Origin: JANOQP01 sp044227705
GTDB lineage: Bacteria; Bacteroidota; Bacteroidia; Chitinophagales; Saprospiraceae
Length of the DNA: 8,313 nucleotides
Direction of reading: 5' to 3'
Assembly: GCA_044227705.1 (NCBI GenBank)
Contig: JBGAWE010000202.1
Location: 1-8,313, forward strand
Below the pieces are notes generated by a model. That model was not told the DNA's origin, did not search any database, and was given only the letters and a program-made list of their open reading frames with translations. The first letter of the stretch is position 1, and each line of letters starts with the position of its first letter. Both the position numbers and the translations under genes were made by a program. Positions 6,745 through 8,313 of the stretch are shown one piece after another.

Positions 6745-6782
6745 TTGACGGATTCGGCCCCCAAGTTGACGGAATCGGCCCC
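6745..6782. promoter_or_regulatory. AraC-type operator candidate: two 17-bp direct repeats, 21-bp period
   Basis: TTGACGGATTCGGCCCC (6745-6761) and TTGACGGAATCGGCCCC (6766-6782) differ at one base and are separated by 4 bp. This is the same unit length, spacing and orientation as the araI1/araI2 half-sites of AraC. A further TTGACGG occurs at 6711-6717. The repeats lie between the gene for an AraC-type regulator and the repeat-protein gene, about 150 bases upstream of that start codon. Binding by the hybrid regulator is inferred. Confidence 0.6.
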
Positions 6783-6852
6783 TCGGGGCGCGGCCACCTT
6801 TGACCTGTCGCTGGGGCGGGGCGGGCTTTTTTTCAACCAAAGAGAACGCCGC

Positions 6853-6875
6853 GCAGCCGGGCGACGGGAGGCTGC
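6853..6875 (+). other. Hairpin in presumed 5' leader of repeat-protein gene
   Basis: GCAGCC (6853-6858) pairs with GGCTGC (6870-6875) around an 11-base G-rich loop, about 58 bases before the ATG at 6934. It may be a leader structure. I see no T run directly after it, so it is not an evident terminator. Confidence 0.25.
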
Positions 6876-6933
6876 CGAAAATCCCCCGAGCGAGTAGGCG
6901 ACCCAAACTTTCTCCACTTCTTATCTCGTCAAC

Positions 6934-8313
6934 ATGAAGACCAGCACGACCAAAACCGGCCTTTTTCTGTTCCTCCTCGCGGCCGCCTTTATCGGAAAAC
7001 TCGCCGCCCAGCCCCGGCTCTGGGGCCTGATGTCGGCGGGCGGCGTGGGCGTGGGCACCATCACCAGCCTCAACACCGACGGCTCCGACGTGCAGGCCGT
7101 GCCGTTTCCGTACAACGCCGGCACCTATCCCTTTGCCGGTCCCATCGAGAGCGGCGGGAAGTTTTACGGGGCAACCTACTACGGCGGCACGTCGGCAGCC
7201 GGCGTGCTGTGGGAGTGGGACCCGGCGGGCGGCGGCTCGTACACCGTCCTGCACGAATTTGACTACGCCAGCGGCACCAATCCATTTGGCAGCTTGATTG
7301 AAAGCGGAGGGAAGTTTTACGGGATGACCATTGGCGGCGGTGCCTCGGGAGCGGGCGTGCTGTACGAGTGGGACCCGGCGGGCGGCGGCTCGTACACCGT
7401 CAAGCACGAATTTGACTACGCCGGTGGCACCAATCCCTATGGCAACTTGATTGAAAGCGGCGGGAAGTTTTACGGAATGGCCAGTGGCGGCGGTGCTTCG
7501 GGAGCGGGCGTACTGTTCGAATGGGACCCAGCGAGCGGCGGCTCGTACACCGTCCTGTACGATTTCGACTTCACCGACGGCGGCTATCCCTATGGCAGCT
7601 TGATTGAAAGCGGAGGGAAGTTTTACGGGATGGCCAACGTCGGAGGCAGTGCTTATGGCGGGGTGCTGTTCGAGTGGGATCCGGCGGGCGGCGGCTCATA
7701 TACGGTGCTGCACGAGTTTGACTATGCCACCGGCCGCTATCCCTATGGCAACTTGACAGAGAGCGGCGGGAAGTTTTACGGGACAACCTACTACGGCGGC
7801 GCCTCGGACCTTGGCGTGCTGTTCGAGTGGGACCCGGCGGGCGGCGGTTCATACACCGTGATGCACGATTTTGGCGGCGCGGACGGCAGCTACCCCTATT
7901 TCAGCAACTTGACGGAAATCGGCGGGAAGATTTACGGCGCGACCTCCTCCGGCGGCAGTTCGGGAGCTGGCGTCCTGTACGAATGGGACCCGGCGGGCGG
8001 CGGTTCATACACCGTAAAGCACAACTTCAATGGCACTGATGGCACATACGCCTATGGAGGCTTGGTGGAAAGCGGCGGGAAAGTGTACGGGACGACCGCA
8101 ACCGGCGGTGCCTCGGGAGCAGGTGCGTTGTTCGAGTGGGACCCGGCGGGCGGCGGCTCGTATGCGGTCAAGGTGAGTTTCAGTGCCATTCCGAAAGGGG
8201 GACAGCCCTTGGGCAGCTTGATTGAAAGTGGCGGCAAGTTTTACGGGATGACCTTTTACGGTGCCGCCTCGGGTGTAGGTGCGCTGTTCGAGTGGGACCC
8301 GGCGGGCGGCGGC
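6934..8313 (+). CDS. Secreted GloVer tandem-repeat protein, 3' end beyond window
   Basis: The frame is open for 460 codons to the right edge. An N-terminal signal peptide (MKTSTTKTGLFLFLLAAAF, then IGKLAA before QP) implies Sec export with cleavage near residue 25. After about 37 mature residues come 51-residue tandem repeats, seven complete and the eighth cut by the edge. Each contains a conserved P-[FY]-G-x-L-x-E-S-G-G-K-F-Y-G core, a Gly-rich segment, G-V-L-[FYW]-E-W-D-P-A-G-G-G-S-Y-T-V, and an H-[ED]-F ending. This matches the GloVer repeat (TIGR03803-type), found in secreted proteins with varied C-terminal anchors; a beta-propeller-like or solenoid beta fold is likely. The C-terminal anchor or type IX secretion sorting domain would lie beyond the window. 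It reads in the same direction as the hybrid regulator, 233 bases away, with operator-like repeats between them. Ligand or enzymatic function is unknown. Confidence 0.88.
   Translation, partial: MKTSTTKTGLFLFLLAAAFIGKLAAQPRLWGLMSAGGVGVGTITSLNTDGSDVQAVPFPYNAGTYPFAGPIESGGKFYGATYYGGTSAAGVLWEWDPAGGGSYTVLHEFDYASGTNPFGSLIESGGKFYGMTIGGGASGAGVLYEWDPAGGGSYTVKHEFDYAGGTNPYGNLIESGGKFYGMASGGGASGAGVLFEWDPASGGSYTVLYDFDFTDGGYPYGSLIESGGKFYGMANVGGSAYGGVLFEWDPAGGGSYTVLHEFDYATGRYPYGNLTESGGKFYGTTYYGGASDLGVLFEWDPAGGGSYTVMHDFGGADGSYPYFSNLTEIGGKIYGATSSGGSSGAGVLYEWDPAGGGSYTVKHNFNGTDGTYAYGGLVESGGKVYGTTATGGASGAGALFEWDPAGGGSYAVKVSFSAIPKGGQPLGSLIESGGKFYGMTFYGAASGVGALFEWDPAGGG
7120..8313 (+). repeat. Tandem repeats of 153 bp encoding GloVer units
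   Basis: Units begin at 7120, 7273, 7426, 7579, 7732, 7885, 8041 and 8197 (the last truncated by the edge). The period is 153 bp, except units 6 and 7, which are 156 bp through a single-codon insertion each. The DNA core GAGTGGGACCCGGCGGGCGG recurs with few changes in all eight copies, while the segments between cores differ more. Frame is kept throughout. Confidence 0.92.

Noticed and set aside
6721..7407. Minus-strand open frame of 228 codons across the intergenic gap and GloVer start
   Set aside because: Its repeated residues merely mirror the plus-strand tandem repeats, and it would cover the operator-like repeats and signal peptide region of a better-supported gene.
7120..8313. CRISPR-like array, because of regular repeats
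   Set aside because: The period is 153 bp, in frame, with coding conservation and no short-repeat/unique-spacer structure.

Overview
The window looks like chromosomal DNA of a high-GC member of the Bacteroidota, possibly Saprospiria-like. The placement rests on content, not on a marker gene: a hybrid two-component regulator (kinase, receiver and AraC-type DNA-binding domain in one chain), a short-sensor histidine kinase of the kind common in this phylum, a secreted GloVer-type repeat protein whose predicted mature end begins with Gln, and starts without clear Shine-Dalgarno sequences. Most genes are strongly GC-rich. The stretch from about 571 to 850 is clearly AT-rich and stands out.

Left end (1-850): the N-terminal part of an IS5-like DDE transposase lies on the minus strand and runs off the left edge. 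A run of eight A residues on its coding strand sits where the zero frame ends early and the -1 frame restores a transposase-like continuation, which points to frameshift expression or an inactivating indel. The IS end appears to lie near 560-575. It abuts an AT-rich plus-strand reading frame with no start of its own, probably the tail of a gene broken by the insertion.

Middle (850-2467): an ECF sigma factor (about 1118-1735) is followed at once by a strong inverted repeat. Then comes a small unrecognised protein gene (2024-2233) with a palindrome just upstream, and a textbook intrinsic terminator (2351-2387).

Right half (2468-8313): a membrane histidine kinase is followed directly by a 942-967 residue hybrid regulator with a signal peptide, TPR-like sensor, membrane helix, HisKA, HATPase, receiver and AraC-type domain. 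No separate response regulator gene is present. After a 233-base gap comes a secreted protein built from 51-residue GloVer tandem repeats, open to the right edge.

The gap before the repeat protein holds two near-identical 17-bp direct repeats separated by 4 bp. This is the 21-bp spacing of AraC-type half-sites. The simplest reading is that the AraC-type output of the hybrid regulator controls the repeat protein, making a local signalling and surface-protein cassette. That link is inference.
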